A stretch of DNA of 64,000 bases from Flavobacterium hydrophilum (GTDB lineage Bacteria > Bacteroidota > Bacteroidia > Flavobacteriales > Flavobacteriaceae). This document shows, piece by piece, positions 8,362 to 17,204 of this stretch. The notes under the pieces are model-generated. The model searched no databases, was not told the origin of the DNA, and saw only the letters and a program-made list of their open reading frames with translations. The stretch lies in contig NZ_QJHL01000001.1 of NCBI RefSeq assembly GCF_003202405.1, positions 1,364,001 through 1,428,000 on the forward strand, written 5' to 3'. Made by a program: the position numbers and the translations under genes. Each line of letters opens with the position of its first letter. Position 1 is the stretch's first letter.

Positions 8362-9210
8362 ATGAAGCCTCCATATCTAATCACCAAAGAAGAAATTTTA
8401 AAATTTTATAAACCTGTAAACCCTTTGACACACAAAGGACTTCAGGGGCACGCTGTGATTATTGCAGGGAGTTATGGAAAAATAGGGGCAGCAGTTTTGG
8501 CTTCAAAATCCTGTATTAAATCCGGTTGCGGACTTGTAACTGCTTTAATTCCAAAATGTGGCTATCAAATTTTACAGATCTCAATTCCGGAAGTTATGGT
8601 TGTCACTGATGAAAATGCAAATTTTATTACTCAAATAAATTTGCCGTTAATTCCAAAAGCAATCGGAATCGGTCCGGGAATAGGGAAGGAGTTGGGGACA
8701 CAAAAAGCTGTATTTGAATTTTTAAGAATCAATAAAGCACCTTTAGTTCTTGATGCAGATGTCTTAAATATTTTGGCCGAAAACCAATCCTGGCTGGAAT
8801 TAGTTCCTGAAAAAACAATCCTGACGCCACATCCAAAAGAACTGGAACGTTTAATAGGCAAATGGGATTCTGAAGCCCAGAAGTTTCAAAAGGCAATTGC
8901 ATTTTCAGAACAATATAAAATTATTATCGTTATGAAAGGCGCGCCCACTTTTATTATTAATCAAACAGCAGTTTGTCAAAATACGACAGGAAATGCTGCT
9001 TTGGCAACGGCCGGAAGCGGCGATGTACTTACCGGAATTATTACCAGTCTGCTGTCCCAGAGTTATGAACCCCTTCATGCAGCCCAATTAGGTGTTTTTA
9101 TTCATGGCTTAACAGCAGATATTGCATTGCCAAAAACCGGTTATCAGTCTTTTATAGCATCTGATATTATTAAAAATCTTGGAAAAGCTTTTTTGAGTCT
9201 TGAAAATTGA
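8362..9210 (+). CDS. nnrD: ADP/ATP-dependent (S)-NAD(P)H-hydrate dehydratase
   Basis: A 282-residue ribokinase-fold enzyme (YjeF C-terminal / carbohydrate-kinase domain) that repairs hydrated NAD(P)H using a nucleotide. Visible motifs are [78 protein letters not shown] and VMKGAPTFI. The phosphate-binding/catalytic [21 protein letters not shown] is also present. The usual N-terminal epimerase domain (NnrE) is absent, so this is the dehydratase-only form. It converges on the Fic gene with only two bases between stop codons. Confidence 0.9.
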   Translation: MKPPYLITKEEILKFYKPVNPLTHKGLQGHAVIIAGSYGKIGAAVLASKSCIKSGCGLVTALIPKCGYQILQISIPEVMVVTDENANFITQINLPLIPKAIGIGPGIGKELGTQKAVFEFLRINKAPLVLDADVLNILAENQSWLELVPEKTILTPHPKELERLIGKWDSEAQKFQKAIAFSEQYKIIIVMKGAPTFIINQTAVCQNTTGNAALATAGSGDVLTGIITSLLSQSYEPLHAAQLGVFIHGLTADIALPKTGYQSFIASDIIKNLGKAFLSLEN

Positions 9211-9212
9211 TT

Positions 9213-10241
9213 TTAACTTCTAATATATTTCTCTAAGCTTTCTTTTTCGGCCTGAGCAATAAAAAAAATAAAATCTTCCGAATCATTGTTCTCAGTTAAT
9301 TGTGAGTACTTTTTTTTATTATCATTGTCACCTTTTATATTGGTTTTTAAATACCCTTTTTGTAATAAAATCAAATTCATTATCAGTCGGGAAGTTCTTC
9401 CGTTTCCATCACTGAAAGGATTAATTTTTAAAAGACGAAAATGCATTTCTGCTGCTAAAATTACAGGATGGAGTTTGCTTTTATTGGTTTCATACCAAAA
9501 AAAATATTCTTCTATTTCTTTAGTAATGATGATTGGTTCAGAATCAATATTGAAACTCTCATTGTTTAAGATTTTTGTTTTTCTGTAACTTCCTGCAGCT
9601 TCTGGATTTATTCCTCTCAGGATCAAATTATGTATGGACAAAAGATCTTGTTCATTAAAAGAATTACTTTTTTGCTGTAAATCTTTTATAAAACGAATTG
9701 CTTCGTGATGATTAATTGCTTCCAGATGTTCACGCATACTTTTACCAGGAATAGTTAAACCTTCATTTATAACCATTTCTGTTTCACGAAGTGTCATGGT
9801 ATTTCCTTTCATTCGGTTGCTTTCATAAGTATACTCCAGATCCAAATTCTTTGAAATTTCATAAAATTCATTTTTCGGTAAAGCTTCCACCTTGACTTTA
9901 AGTAAATCAATCTCTTTTAATATCCTCTCTAAACTATTGGACAGTTTTATTGTAGAAACCGATTTTCTATATTTAAGTTCCTGCTCCGCTACAGCGAGTG
10001 CTTTCAGCGCAAATTCTTCATGTTCAATTTCATGTAAAATTTTTTCTTTTAGCCAGTCAACCATTAAAGTTTCGTAATCAATTTCTAAAAGTTCAGACAG
10101 CTTCAAAACCTGCTCTTTGGTAGGTTTTCTAAGACCACTTTCGAATTTACTGATTAAAGCCTGATCAATATTCAGTATTTGTGCAACCTCCCGGGTTTTT
10201 AATCCTTTTTGCTCTCTTCCGTTTTTAAGAAGTGATTTCAT
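9213..10241 (-). CDS. XRE-type HTH plus Fic-domain protein with altered catalytic and inhibitory motifs
   Basis: A 342-residue protein. Residues about 3-60 form a Cro/CI-type helix-turn-helix (LKTREVAQILNIDQALISKFESG). A helical linker follows, then a Fic domain. Fic enzymes transfer AMP or other phosphate groups to target proteins. The core reads INPFSDGNGRTSR: the usual catalytic His of HPFxDGNGR is Asn274 (codon AAT on the coding strand). Asp278 and Arg282, which handle metal and phosphate, remain. The N-terminal inhibitory motif, usually S-x-x-x-E-G-N, reads SNRMKGN, with Lys145 (AAA) where the inhibitory Glu is expected. It may be a non-AMPylating or binding-only protein, perhaps DNA-binding. 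No toxin-antitoxin partner is adjacent. Confidence 0.85.
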   Translation of the reverse strand: MKSLLKNGREQKGLKTREVAQILNIDQALISKFESGLRKPTKEQVLKLSELLEIDYETLMVDWLKEKILHEIEHEEFALKALAVAEQELKYRKSVSTIKLSNSLERILKEIDLLKVKVEALPKNEFYEISKNLDLEYTYESNRMKGNTMTLRETEMVINEGLTIPGKSMREHLEAINHHEAIRFIKDLQQKSNSFNEQDLLSIHNLILRGINPEAAGSYRKTKILNNESFNIDSEPIIITKEIEEYFFWYETNKSKLHPVILAAEMHFRLLKINPFSDGNGRTSRLIMNLILLQKGYLKTNIKGDNDNKKKYSQLTENNDSEDFIFFIAQAEKESLEKYIRS

Positions 10242-10288
10242 TTTTTTTAAGTATTAATCGTCTTGACATATTGTCATTAAAAATAAAA

Positions 10289-10322
10289 TAAAAAAAGCAA
10301 TACTTTGAATATTGCTTTTGGT
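10289..10322 (-). terminator. Intrinsic terminator of smpB
   Basis: The stem AAAAGCAATA / TATTGCTTTT with a 7-nt loop is followed on the minus strand by a T-run, about 45 bases past the smpB stop. Confidence 0.8.
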
Positions 10323-10362
10323 ATTTTGAACTGTAAATAAAATGCAAAAAAGTTTTTTAATT

Positions 10363-10818
10363 TTAATTAAACGCTTTCTTTATGCGGTCTAAGTCTCGTT
10401 TCGTGTCCTGCTCTTTCAGGGATTCGCGTTTATCATAATTTTTCTTTCCTTTACAAAGACCAATTTGAAGTTTAGCAAGCCCTTTTTCATTTGTAAACAA
10501 TTTAAGGGGAACAATTGTCAATCCTTTTGCCTGGACACTTTTCTGAAGATTTTTTAATTCTTTTCTGTTCAAAAGCAATTTTCTTTCACTTCTTGATTTA
10601 TGATTGAACTGGTTACCAAAAGAATATTCTTCGATATAAGTATTGATAGCAAAGAGCTCATTATTACTGAACTCACAAAAACTTTCGGTAATATTGGCTT
10701 TCCCTAATCGGATGGATTTTATTTCTGTTCCTGCCAAAACAATTCCGGCAGTGTAGGTATCGATTATTTCATAATCAAACCTCGCTCTTTTATTAAGTAT
10801 ATTGACTGTTTTTAACAT
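10363..10818 (-). CDS. smpB: SsrA-binding protein SmpB
   Basis: A 151-residue RNA-binding protein that brings tmRNA to stalled ribosomes. The family pattern is complete: [43 protein letters not shown], then [56 protein letters not shown] and the basic C-terminal tail [11 protein letters not shown]. Length is normal. It is followed by a strong terminator and is transcribed away from the VF530 gene, with 70 bases of divergent promoter region between them. Confidence 0.96.
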   Translation of the reverse strand: MLKTVNILNKRARFDYEIIDTYTAGIVLAGTEIKSIRLGKANITESFCEFSNNELFAINTYIEEYSFGNQFNHKSRSERKLLLNRKELKNLQKSVQAKGLTIVPLKLFTNEKGLAKLQIGLCKGKKNYDKRESLKEQDTKRDLDRIKKAFN

Positions 10819-10888
10819 AGGAAGACAAATTTAGCAACAAATATATGAAAGAGCAATTGTTTTTGTATAAATGATATAAATTTGCAGT

Positions 10889-11122
10889 ATGGAAAACCAA
10901 AAATCAAAAGATCCTTTACACGGAATTACACTTCAGAAAATAGTAGAAAAATTAGTTGACTACTATGGTTTTGATACTTTGGGTGAGTTAATCCCGATAA
11001 AATGTTTTACAGATAATCCCAGTGTAAAATCTAGTTTGACCTTTTTAAGAAAAACAGATTGGGCCAGAAAAAAAGTCGAAGAATTGTATATAAAAACGCT
11101 TTCTAAATTTCCTGAAAATTAA
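10889..11122 (+). CDS. VF530 family protein (putative DNA-binding)
   Basis: A 77-residue protein matching the VF530 family (DUF2132), named after a Vibrio fischeri structural-genomics target and thought to bind DNA. The pattern is DPLHGITLQKIVEKLVDYYGFDTLGELIPIKCF, TDNPSVKSSLTFLRKTDWARKKVEELYI. The conserved KSSLTFLRKTxWAR block is intact. Its stop codon overlaps the stop of the convergent DUF3575-like gene: the two frames share 11119-11122. Confidence 0.88.
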   Translation: MENQKSKDPLHGITLQKIVEKLVDYYGFDTLGELIPIKCFTDNPSVKSSLTFLRKTDWARKKVEELYIKTLSKFPEN

Positions 11123-11682
11123 TTTATTTTATAGGAAATCATAACTCCACCTCCATAAGGCAGCCATTCACCGCTTTTATTCCAGTTTTTTACGTTCTCG
11201 TACCTGCCGGGCGTACCGTCATTATAATATCCCTTGTAGAACCCCTGATGCCAGCCTCCTCTTAAAAAGATGTCTAATAAAAATTTATCACTTAGTTTTT
11301 TATTGTAACCAATAGTGGCTCCAATACGATATCCCTTTCCTTTCTCGTACCAGTTTGGATTATCTTTCCAGTAATTCCATTTCTGGAGTTCATAAGTATC
11401 AAATCCGGCATTTATCCCTGTGTAAAAGCCATTGTATTTTTCTTTGAAATGATATCGGATTTCCGGTGTATAAGTTGCAAACTTCATCGGTTTTTTTCCA
11501 TCAAATGAATTCCAAAAAGAAGCCATTATGTCAAAACTAAAAGTAGTTTTATCTCCAATACCAGTTTCTATTCCGATATTTGGAACAAGTACCACTGCTG
11601 TAATTGTATTAAGCTTTACATAAGTTTGGCTTTGTGCGTTAATAGAAAATATGAAAACGATTATAAAAAGTATTTTTTTCAT
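11119..11682 (-). CDS. Outer-membrane beta-barrel protein, DUF3575-like
   Basis: A 187-residue protein with a signal peptide (MKKILFIIVFIFSINAQS) and then amphipathic strands: TITAVVLVPNIGIETGIGDKTTFSFDIMASFWNSF, YTPEIRYHFKEKYNGFYTGINAGFDTYE, GYRIGATIGYNKKLSDKFLLDIFLRGGWHQGFYKGY and LPYGGGVMISYKI. This matches the DUF3575 pattern common in Bacteroidota, where R-Y-(W/H)-F-x-x-x-x-x-G-F-Y/F-x-G is conserved. It is probably a small outer-membrane barrel of unknown role and is monocistronic. Confidence 0.8.
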   Translation of the reverse strand: MKKILFIIVFIFSINAQSQTYVKLNTITAVVLVPNIGIETGIGDKTTFSFDIMASFWNSFDGKKPMKFATYTPEIRYHFKEKYNGFYTGINAGFDTYELQKWNYWKDNPNWYEKGKGYRIGATIGYNKKLSDKFLLDIFLRGGWHQGFYKGYYNDGTPGRYENVKNWNKSGEWLPYGGGVMISYKIN

Positions 11683-11789
11683 TCTTCAAAGTTTAAAAAC
11701 AACAAATTTTCTTGTTTTGCCTGCAAATATAGCATAATAGTTTAGTCACAAATAAAATAAGGTGGTTGAGAATTTATTTTGAATAAAAA

Positions 11790-12338
11790 TTATTGATTCA
11801 GTAAGGAGTAAATTACTTTATCCAAAAACTTTCCATCATAAAACTCAGATTCTTTCAAATGAGCTTCTTTGATAAAATTACATTTTTGTAAAACTTTTTC
11901 AGAAGCAAAATTTTCAGGATCAATTACGGCTTCAATTGAGTGTAGTTTTAAATCATTAAAACCATAAGTAATTAATCGTTTTACAGCTTCAGTAATAATT
12001 CCTTTTCCATGAAATTCTGGTAACAGCATGTAGCCTATTTCGGCTCGATAATTTTCAGGCTGAAGTCTGTAATATCCAATAATACCTAATACTTTAAGAT
12101 TATCTTTTAAAGTAATTCCCCAATTGATTCCATTATTTGTCGCTATTTTTTCTTCAATCATTGCAATATGTTCAAGTGCATCTTCAGTAGTTTTAGCTAA
12201 AGGCCTCGGAATATATTTCATGGTTTCCGGATTAGATCGCAACTCAAAAACTTCATTTACATCGTCATTTGTGATTCGTCTTAAAATCAATCGATCTGTT
12301 TCTACAATCGGAAATGGAGCAAAATTAAAATTCAGCAT
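11790..12338 (-). CDS. GNAT family N-acetyltransferase (RimJ/RimL type)
   Basis: A 182-residue cytosolic acetyltransferase. The start FPIVETDRLILRRITNDDVNEVFELRSNPETMKYI is typical of the RimJ/RimL group. The acetyl-CoA pyrophosphate loop is visible as YMLLPEFHGKGIITEAVKRLI, followed by LHSIEAVIDPENFASEKVLQKCNF, where the Asn-x-x-S helix is the usual motif B. Substrate (ribosomal protein N-terminus, antibiotic or other amine) cannot be read from the sequence. It lies 34 bases downstream of the symporter gene on the same strand, so it may be read from the same transcript. Confidence 0.9.
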   Translation of the reverse strand: MLNFNFAPFPIVETDRLILRRITNDDVNEVFELRSNPETMKYIPRPLAKTTEDALEHIAMIEEKIATNNGINWGITLKDNLKVLGIIGYYRLQPENYRAEIGYMLLPEFHGKGIITEAVKRLITYGFNDLKLHSIEAVIDPENFASEKVLQKCNFIKEAHLKESEFYDGKFLDKVIYSLLNQ

Positions 12339-12372
12339 ATTTAATTGATATTAGGATGAAGTATAAATCGAA

Positions 12373-14103
12373 CTATAATTCATTAAACTCCGGATTATTT
12401 CTTTTAAAAAAAGTAATCTGCATAAAAAGTGATAATAAGATAGTCAGAATTGCACCAATAAAATTTAACCATAAGTAGCCCAGTTTTTCTTCGCCGCTAG
12501 GATAAATATAAATCATGAAATAATAAATGATAAAAATGGTCAACTGGCTAATAATTGCACTGTAGAACATTGGCTTTGCCTGAACCCGACGCAAATAAAA
12601 ACCAACCAGAAAAATACCCAAAACAGTCCCGTAAAAAATAGAGCCAATAATATTTACCAATTGAATTAAATTCTCAAATAATGTTCCTACACAGGCAAAA
12701 AGTATGGCAACAATTCCCCAAAAAAGCGTAAAAAACTTGGTTGCGTTGAGATAATGCTTTTCTGATTTTTCTTCTTTGAGATTTCGTTTATAAATATCAA
12801 TTGCAGTTGTTGATGCCAGTGCATTTAAACCTGAAGCTGTTGATGACATTGCAGCAGAAATAATTACGGCCAGTAATAATCCAATAAGTCCTTTTGGTAA
12901 ATAATGCAATATGAAATGAAAAAACACATAATCTTTATCATTGGTTTCGCTATTGCTGTCAGCCTTAGAAATAATTTCTTTCGCGCGGTCACGCAAATCC
13001 TTTTCCTTGTTGGATAAGGTAACTAATTCTTTTCGAAGAATTGGATTGTCATAATCCTGATTTAATTGTTCGATATACAAAAGATTGATTACCTTTTTAT
13101 CTTCTGAAAGTTTATTCAGTTTGATTTCCAAAGCATGATATTCATCTTTAAAAGCTGATTTTTCAATGACAATTTTGTTATTCGGATTAAAATTTAAAGG
13201 AACAGGATTGAATTGAAAAAATACAAAAACCATAACCCCTGTCAGTAATATGAAAAACTGCATCGGAACTTTTAATAATCCGTTCATGATTAGTCCCATT
13301 TGACTTTCTTTAACGGATTTCCCGGATAGGTAACGGCCAACTTGCGACTGATCTGTTCCAAAATAGGCAAGCATTAGGAAAAAACCACCTGTAATTCCGC
13401 TCCAAAAAGTATATCTTTCTTCAGGATCAAAAGAAAAATCTACAATATTCATCTTGTCATTGGCACCGGCTATATGCATGGCACTTGAAAAAGTCATATC
13501 CTGTGGTAAATAATGCAGAATCAGGAAAAAAGTGATAAACATCCCGGACATAATGACGAACATTTGTTGTTTTTGAGTAACGTTTACGGCTTTTGTTCCT
13601 CCTGAGAAGGTATAAATGATAACCAGGACACCAATAATAATGTTCATTAAAGTTAAATTCCAGCCTAACAGAGTCGATAATATAATGGCTGGAGCATAAA
13701 TGGTCAGACCGGTCCCTAATCCTCTTTGAACCAAAAATAAAATTGCGGCCAACGAACGTGTTTTTACATCAAATCGCTTCTCCAGAAACTCATAAGCTGT
13801 AAATACTTTGTTTTTATGGTATAACGGAATAAATGTCAGACAAATGATAATCATGGCAATAGGCAATCCAAAATAAAATTGCACAAAACCCATTCCGTCA
13901 TGATAAGCCTGTCCCGGTGTAGATAAAAAGGTAATGGCGCTGGCCTGAGTAGCCATAACAGAAAGACCTACAGTGTACCATGGTGTTTCATTATTTCCTA
14001 AAATAAAGTCTTCAACATTTTTACTTCCTTTGGTTTTCCATGAGCCATATCCTACAATAAACAAAAGAGTAACAATCAGTACGATCCAGTCAAATAGCTG
14101 CAT
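12373..14103 (-). CDS. Sodium:solute symporter (SSS family)
   Basis: A 576-residue inner-membrane transporter with about 13 hydrophobic segments. It begins FDWIVLIVTLLFIVGYGSWKTKGSKNVEDFILGNNETPWYTVGLSVMATQASAITFLSTPGQAYHDGMGF, the SSS pattern with the sodium-site ATQASAIT. FFGTDQSQVGRYLSGKS-type text (here AYFGTDQSQVGRYL) and AAMSSTASGLNALASTTAIDIY give the second sodium-site region. Between them lies an unusual charged loop of about 80 residues (roughly 315-395). Its gene starts three bases after a 35-residue membrane-peptide gene and downstream of the PIG-L deacetylase. A substrate linked to the deacetylated product is plausible. Confidence 0.92.
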   Translation of the reverse strand: MQLFDWIVLIVTLLFIVGYGSWKTKGSKNVEDFILGNNETPWYTVGLSVMATQASAITFLSTPGQAYHDGMGFVQFYFGLPIAMIIICLTFIPLYHKNKVFTAYEFLEKRFDVKTRSLAAILFLVQRGLGTGLTIYAPAIILSTLLGWNLTLMNIIIGVLVIIYTFSGGTKAVNVTQKQQMFVIMSGMFITFFLILHYLPQDMTFSSAMHIAGANDKMNIVDFSFDPEERYTFWSGITGGFFLMLAYFGTDQSQVGRYLSGKSVKESQMGLIMNGLLKVPMQFFILLTGVMVFVFFQFNPVPLNFNPNNKIVIEKSAFKDEYHALEIKLNKLSEDKKVINLLYIEQLNQDYDNPILRKELVTLSNKEKDLRDRAKEIISKADSNSETNDKDYVFFHFILHYLPKGLIGLLLAVIISAAMSSTASGLNALASTTAIDIYKRNLKEEKSEKHYLNATKFFTLFWGIVAILFACVGTLFENLIQLVNIIGSIFYGTVLGIFLVGFYLRRVQAKPMFYSAIISQLTIFIIYYFMIYIYPSGEEKLGYLWLNFIGAILTILLSLFMQITFFKRNNPEFNEL

Positions 14104-14106
14104 AAT

Positions 14107-14214
14107 TTATGAGTATAATTGCATGATTAGAAAAAAAATAATAATGTAAACCGCATTAGCGACTAATACATAAGTGTAGCTTTTTTTCCATTTTTTTTCT
14201 TTTTTAGCTTCCAT
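14107..14214 (-). CDS. 35-residue single-pass membrane peptide, candidate symporter partner
   Basis: A short frame between the deacetylase and the symporter genes. ATG is at 14214 and TAA at 14109-14107. The peptide starts MEAKKEKKWKKSYTYV and continues with a hydrophobic stretch LVANAVYIIIFFLIMQLYS: a lysine-rich cytosolic head and one membrane helix. The preceding stop lies 11 bases upstream, and the symporter ATG follows three bases after its stop, so translation is probably coupled. Some other SSS symporters have small membrane subunits (for example DUF4212 proteins), which supports but does not prove a partner role. Confidence 0.6.
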   Translation of the reverse strand: MEAKKEKKWKKSYTYVLVANAVYIIIFFLIMQLYS

Positions 14215-14225
14215 TTTCGATTTAT

Positions 14226-16754
14226 CTAATTTTTTAATTCTTGTTTTGGAGCTTCTATAGGCTGTTTTAACGAAATAATATTCGAAAGTAATCGGTAAGC
14301 ACCGGAAACACCTTCCGGCAGTTCTCTGAAAAAGCTTAAGCCTGTGTAAATATAATAGCCTTTTCCATACGGAGCGACCAATAAAGCGCCTTTTTTATCC
14401 GATTCTCCTTTATCGTGCGACGAAATAATTGGCGTAAAAGCAGGGTCATATTGATTAGGATAATACAAACCTTGTTCCTGAGTCCAGCCTTCAAAATCTT
14501 TTACAGTGATTTTATTTGGAGTATTTAAAACAGGGTGATTTGGAGCTAAAAATGTGACTTTAGCATTTTCCTCAGTTACACGATCATTAGAAGGCTTAAG
14601 TGGGTAAGGCGCAATCTTCTCAGTTACTAATCTGCCATTGGTATTGTATTGAACAATCATGGTTTTGCCACTTTTTACAAAATCAAAAAGAAGAGGCTGT
14701 TTGTTGGCCAATGCGTTTACGGTATTATAAGCACGAACTCCGGTAATGATAACATTAAACTGATCCAGTTTTTCAGGTGTAATTTCTTCAGGCTTCAAAA
14801 GGGTGACTTTATAGCCCATCTGTACTAAACTTTCCGGAACTTCATCACCCGCACCCATAATGTAACCAATAGGATCTCCGGTAGTTTTTAAATCGATTCG
14901 GATACATTTTGATTCGGCGGATTTTAAAACCAGTTGTTTTGTAATGTGATTAAAATCAATAATAGTCTGATCTTTATCAAATTTTTGATTGTCAATCGTA
15001 ACCATGCTTTTTGCAAAAACTTCTTCAAAGTTTGACGGAGGCGTAACTTCAAAATAGAAAGTTTGTTCTGTTCCTCTTTTGTCCAAAGCAAACGAAATTT
15101 CTTTTGGCGACACCATCCAGTTTTTAGGGAGTTCAAGCTGTAAATTTCCTTTAATTCCGTCTTTTCCTGCACGAACTTTAACCGGAACTAATTTACTTTT
15201 TGAGTCCTTAAAAATCAGGACTTTTTCAAGGATTGAAGTTGTAACTTCCGGTACAATATCAAGAAAATTATACATTTCGCCTTTTACGCCATCATTGTAT
15301 TTATAGACAACGGTTCTTTCAAACGGAATCTCAACTCCACCAATTTTGATATTAAAAATAACTTTGACGTCTCTGATAATATCCGGAACACCTATTATTT
15401 CCTGATTCGAAACCGTGTACATCCCAACGCTGGCTTTTTCTTTAAGCCAATACGGCTGCGTATATTCCATAGTCTCAGGCAGCTGAATTTCAAGTTTGAA
15501 TTTCTGGTCGTTATTGTTTTTTAAGAAAAGCTTATATTTAACTGTGGTTTTATTATCCGGTAACGAAGTTAAACCTGTTAGCTGCATATCAACCGAGCAT
15601 CTGTTGATTGCTTCAATATTCAATTTGATAGTACTTCCGGGTGTTGCTTCCTGTTCTTCGGCAACAGCTTCCAGATATAAGCCCGCACAGGATGCGATGA
15701 TGTTTTTTAGAGCATCCGATTTTAAATCTTTCCAATGGGTGTCATCCAAATCCTGAATCATCGAATATACTTTCACTAAATCCGGGATACTTGCCGAGGG
15801 ATTACTAAAATTGTAATTCGCAATAATTGTAGAAATTAGTTCGCCAATTGGTTTTCCGTTTTCAACACGGTTCCATGACGTATCGATTCCGTCAAATAAA
15901 TCATCTCGGTTTTTTGGTTTTTCTCCATTAATGAGCTCCAGATATTCGGTTTCATTCCCTCTGGCTCCTGTACTTCCAAAACCTTGTGATTGATGGCTGC
16001 TACGGCTTAAAGCGGCAATTTCCTGATTCGATTTCCCAATTCCGGCATAATAAACACCAGTTTCCAAAGTCGTATATTTGGATTTATCTGCGGCATCAAA
16101 TTTTTCCTGGCTTCCAAAAAACCACCATGACGGATTAAAAAATAAGCGTTTTACCTGCCATGGTTTTACATATTGAAGCTGTTCCGAATATATTTTAGCA
16201 TTATTGGTCAAATTAAAACTTTCCACACTCAACATTGCCGAAGACGTGTGATGGCCGTGAGTTGTTCCCGGCGAGCGGTGGTCAAAACGGTTGATAATAA
16301 CATCAGGCTGAAATTTTCGGATAGTCCAAACTACATCGGCTAGTACTTTATCCTTGTCCCAGATTTTTAGAGTTTCATCAGGGTTTTTTGAAAATCCAAA
16401 ATCATTCGCACGAGAAAAAAACTGTTCCCCACCGTCTATTTTACGGGCTTCAATCAGTTCCTGAGTCCTGATAACACCTAATAATTCACGTAATTGCGAC
16501 CCAATTAAATTTTGTCCTCCATCACCCCGGGTCAAGGATAAATAACCTGTTCGCGCATTGACTTCATTCGATAAATACGAAATGAGGCGCGTGTTCTCAT
16601 CATCCGGATGCGCTGCAACATACAGTACAGATCCTAAAAAGTTTAATTTTTGAATTTGATTATAAATAGCAACAGCATTAGGTTTTTGTGGCTGTTGGGC
16701 AAAAGAAATTTGAATACTAATAAAAAAAAGTAAAAATAACTGAGTTTTTCGCAT
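14226..16754 (-). CDS. PIG-L family deacetylase with C-terminal ThuA/GATase-like domain
   Basis: An 842-residue exported protein. After a signal peptide (MRKTQLFLLFFISIQISFAQQ) comes a LmbE/PIG-L zinc deacetylase domain. AAHPDDENTRLISYLS carries the metal-binding HPDDE, LTRGDGGQN follows, and FDHRSPGTTHGHHTSS supplies the third ligand His. This class removes N-acetyl groups from GlcNAc-containing molecules. The middle (about 350-620) looks like beta-sandwich repeats. Residues about 625-830 (GDPIGYIMGAGDEVPESLVQMGYKVTLL, FNVIITGVRAYNT, YGKGYYIYTGLSFFRELPEG) resemble a glutamine-amidotransferase/ThuA-like fold. First gene of an operon with the membrane peptide and symporter, suggesting extracellular processing followed by uptake. 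Confidence 0.9.
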   Translation of the reverse strand: MRKTQLFLLFFISIQISFAQQPQKPNAVAIYNQIQKLNFLGSVLYVAAHPDDENTRLISYLSNEVNARTGYLSLTRGDGGQNLIGSQLRELLGVIRTQELIEARKIDGGEQFFSRANDFGFSKNPDETLKIWDKDKVLADVVWTIRKFQPDVIINRFDHRSPGTTHGHHTSSAMLSVESFNLTNNAKIYSEQLQYVKPWQVKRLFFNPSWWFFGSQEKFDAADKSKYTTLETGVYYAGIGKSNQEIAALSRSSHQSQGFGSTGARGNETEYLELINGEKPKNRDDLFDGIDTSWNRVENGKPIGELISTIIANYNFSNPSASIPDLVKVYSMIQDLDDTHWKDLKSDALKNIIASCAGLYLEAVAEEQEATPGSTIKLNIEAINRCSVDMQLTGLTSLPDNKTTVKYKLFLKNNNDQKFKLEIQLPETMEYTQPYWLKEKASVGMYTVSNQEIIGVPDIIRDVKVIFNIKIGGVEIPFERTVVYKYNDGVKGEMYNFLDIVPEVTTSILEKVLIFKDSKSKLVPVKVRAGKDGIKGNLQLELPKNWMVSPKEISFALDKRGTEQTFYFEVTPPSNFEEVFAKSMVTIDNQKFDKDQTIIDFNHITKQLVLKSAESKCIRIDLKTTGDPIGYIMGAGDEVPESLVQMGYKVTLLKPEEITPEKLDQFNVIITGVRAYNTVNALANKQPLLFDFVKSGKTMIVQYNTNGRLVTEKIAPYPLKPSNDRVTEENAKVTFLAPNHPVLNTPNKITVKDFEGWTQEQGLYYPNQYDPAFTPIISSHDKGESDKKGALLVAPYGKGYYIYTGLSFFRELPEGVSGAYRLLSNIISLKQPIEAPKQELKN

Positions 16755-16856
16755 AGCGTGGTTCGTATTTTTGAAAGAGCTCCAAAAATAGTAATTATAT
16801 CTTTTAACAGTATTTAAATGAAATGTTAATGTTGAATTTCTTTATTATTTTTAATA

Positions 16857-16942
16857 AGGAGCTATTTCCTGCTGTCCGCTGTATCTTTTGTGCCGAACTC
16901 CGGCACAAAAGGATGTCGCTTCCATCTGGGCTAGGAGTAGTG
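16857..16942 (+). repeat. Dispersed hairpin repeat, copy 3
   Basis: Outer blocks AGGAGCTATTTCCTG, GTCCGCTGTAT, GGATGTCGCTTCC and TGGGCTAGG surround a perfect 11-bp stem (CTTTTGTGCCG / CGGCACAAAAG, loop 16896-16900). Compared with the copy at 8213-8300, the stem bases changed on both sides while pairing was kept. The rest of the 450-bp gap to 17204 is AT-rich with no convincing gene. It holds two related 15-base segments ending CGTATATACA (near 17044 and 17086) of unknown meaning. Confidence 0.75.
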
Positions 16943-17204
16943 GTTTTTCATAAGAGGATTTTTAGGATTTATAAAATTGTATATCTCATAGAGTTGTAAG
17001 AAAAAATAAATATATTTGGAAAGAATAATATGAAACAAACTTTCGTATATACATCCAAATTTGGGTAGATATGCGAATGTTTGTTCCGTATATACAAGTT
17101 GGTGGTCAATTTATCACTGAATTGGAAAATACTATACTTAAAAGAAATACAAGTCATAAAATAATCCAAATAAAAAATAATTAAGTTTACACAAATTTTT
17201 TAAT

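Noticed and set aside
17053..17062. Palindrome CCAAATTTGG as a possible operator
   Set aside because: A 10-bp AT-rich palindrome is expected by chance in this base composition, and no gene start lies close by.
16969..17169. Open frame of 66 residues on the minus strand in an intergenic region
   Set aside because: Composition follows the AT-rich background, with no signal, family pattern or nearby terminator. Treated as chance.
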